This document shows, piece after piece, positions 22,236 through 22,902 of a DNA stretch of 22,902 nt (its first letter is position 1; each line of letters opens with the position of its first letter). The notes below the pieces were generated by a model. It was not told the DNA's origin. It did not search any database and saw only the letters and a list, made by a program, of their open reading frames with translations. Position numbers and translations under genes: made by a program. This DNA comes from Bacillota bacterium (GTDB taxonomy: Bacteria; Bacillota; Clostridia; Acetivibrionales; DTU013), in NCBI GenBank assembly GCA_023409615.1, contig JAEYRF010000218.1, forward strand, positions 1-22,902. The letters run 5' to 3'.

Positions 22236-22902
22236 GACGCACCTCCTTTTTCACAGTCTCCAGCAAAGAAGAAAAAATCGTCCTATATCTTTCACTTTTC
22301 CTTACAGCAATTTCTGCATTTGAATTCAATGTTCCAAGCTCATTATCAAATGGAATTCGGCCTAAAATCTGAATATTATTCTCTAAACAGAATTTCTCCG
22401 AAGGGTTTTCATCGTCAAGACACTTGTTAAGAACCACGCCGAATGGCTTATTAAATAGCTTGACTAGCTCATATACCATGTTAAGGTTATGAACTCCGAA
22501 CAATGTAGGCTCAGCAACTAATATACAGTAATCTGCATCCTTGATGCTTTCCATGACGATACAGGCACTTCCGGGAGGGCAGTCAATAAATGTCGTCATT
22601 TCTATTTCAGGTTTATTTTCATCAAGTAACTTTTTTATAATGGGTATCCCTGAAGGCTCACCAGGATTCAATATCCCGGTATATACTGTCACATGCCCCG
22701 AAGTTCCTTTTTGGATTCTACCAATAACCTTTCCTTTCTCTGCCAATGCCTTCTCAGGACAAAGCAAGATACATCCACCGCAAGAGTGGCAAATATCTTC
22801 AAATATTATCAGTTTATCTTTTATATAGGCAAGAGCATTAAACTTGCAAAAGTCAACACACTTCCTGCATCCGCTGCATAGATTTCCATTCACCTTTGGA
22901 AT
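22213..22902 (-). CDS. Second MinD-like ferredoxin-ATPase, N-terminus beyond window
   Basis: This is a paralogue of the downstream MinD-like gene. The frame is open to the window edge (22902). The GTG at 22893 is only an internal Val, because the visible part starts inside the ferredoxin insert (CSGCRKCVDFCKF, then CHSCGGCILLCPEKAL), whereas the family begins with a P-loop. About 60 residues including Walker A should lie outside. The second half has FIDCPPGSACIVMESIKDAD, the DxPPG-type switch, and VAEPTLFGVHNL. Both clusters have complete cysteine sets. The end overlaps the next gene by 23 bases. With its neighbour it makes the standard tandem pair; nothing here shows which acts first. Confidence 0.9.
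   Translation of the reverse strand: MPKVNGNLCSGCRKCVDFCKFNALAYIKDKLIIFEDICHSCGGCILLCPEKALAEKGKVIGRIQKGTSGHVTVYTGILNPGEPSGIPIIKKLLDENKPEIEMTTFIDCPPGSACIVMESIKDADYCILVAEPTLFGVHNLNMVYELVKLFNKPFGVVLNKCLDDENPSEKFCLENNIQILGRIPFDNELGTLNSNAEIAVRKSERYRTIFSSLLETVKKEVRHETTSNS

Noticed and set aside
19597..22902. Nitrogen fixation cluster
   Set aside because: NifX-like and ferredoxin-ATPase genes occur widely outside nif loci, and no nifHDK, nifE/N or full nifB is present in the window.

Overview
The window looks like chromosome of an anaerobic, low-to-moderate GC Firmicute of class Clostridia. The reasons are strong purine-rich ribosome binding sites, an S-layer (SLH) anchored surface protein, a clostridial-type YesM/YesN sugar-sensing system, and a block of rubredoxin, rubrerythrin, ferredoxin and Mrp/MinD iron-sulfur genes. 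I cannot name the species from sequence alone. No rRNA, tRNA, CRISPR array, insertion sequence or phage gene was seen.

Left part (1-4.8 kb): the 3' end of prfC (release factor 3), then an 828-residue protein with a cyclic-nucleotide-binding-like N-terminus and an unrecognised body. Facing it, with 7 bases between the stop codons, is a PilZ (c-di-GMP receptor type) protein.

Middle part (4.8-14.7 kb, all minus strand): a sugar uptake and sensing locus. In transcription order it holds a ChvE-type sugar-binding lipoprotein, a hairpin with a U-tract (probable attenuator), the two-domain ATPase MmsA/GguA and the permease MmsB/GguB, then a terminator. After that come a membrane-anchored sugar-binding protein, a YesM/LytS-type histidine kinase and a YesN-type AraC response regulator, with overlapping or nearly touching ends. 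A second sugar-binding lipoprotein follows, and then the decayed C-terminal end of a further sugar-binding protein. The likely logic is that the anchored binding protein reports extracellular sugar to the kinase, the regulator turns on the transporter, and the extra lipoprotein has no transporter of its own.

Divergent region (14.7-17.9 kb, plus strand): the roughly 500-base gap upstream of chvE carries a candidate promoter, a palindrome, and a frameshifted remnant of a LysR-type helix-turn-helix gene. Next is an 862-residue secreted protein: signal peptide, calcineurin-like phosphoesterase, an unassigned region, InlB-type repeat, Ig-like domain, Gly-Ser linker and three SLH motifs. A clean intrinsic terminator follows.

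Right part (17.9-22.9 kb, minus strand): a tightly packed redox/iron-sulfur block. In transcription order it holds two MinD-like ATPases with inserted 2[4Fe-4S] ferredoxin domains (the first cut by the window edge), an Mrp/ApbC-type ATPase, a C_GCAxxG_C_C protein, a NifX/NifB-C-like protein, a rubredoxin with a second rubredoxin-like knuckle at its C-terminus, and a ferredoxin-rubrerythrin fusion. The fusion contains a strong internal ribosome binding site at the rubrerythrin start. The block suggests metallocluster handling coupled to peroxide/oxygen defence.
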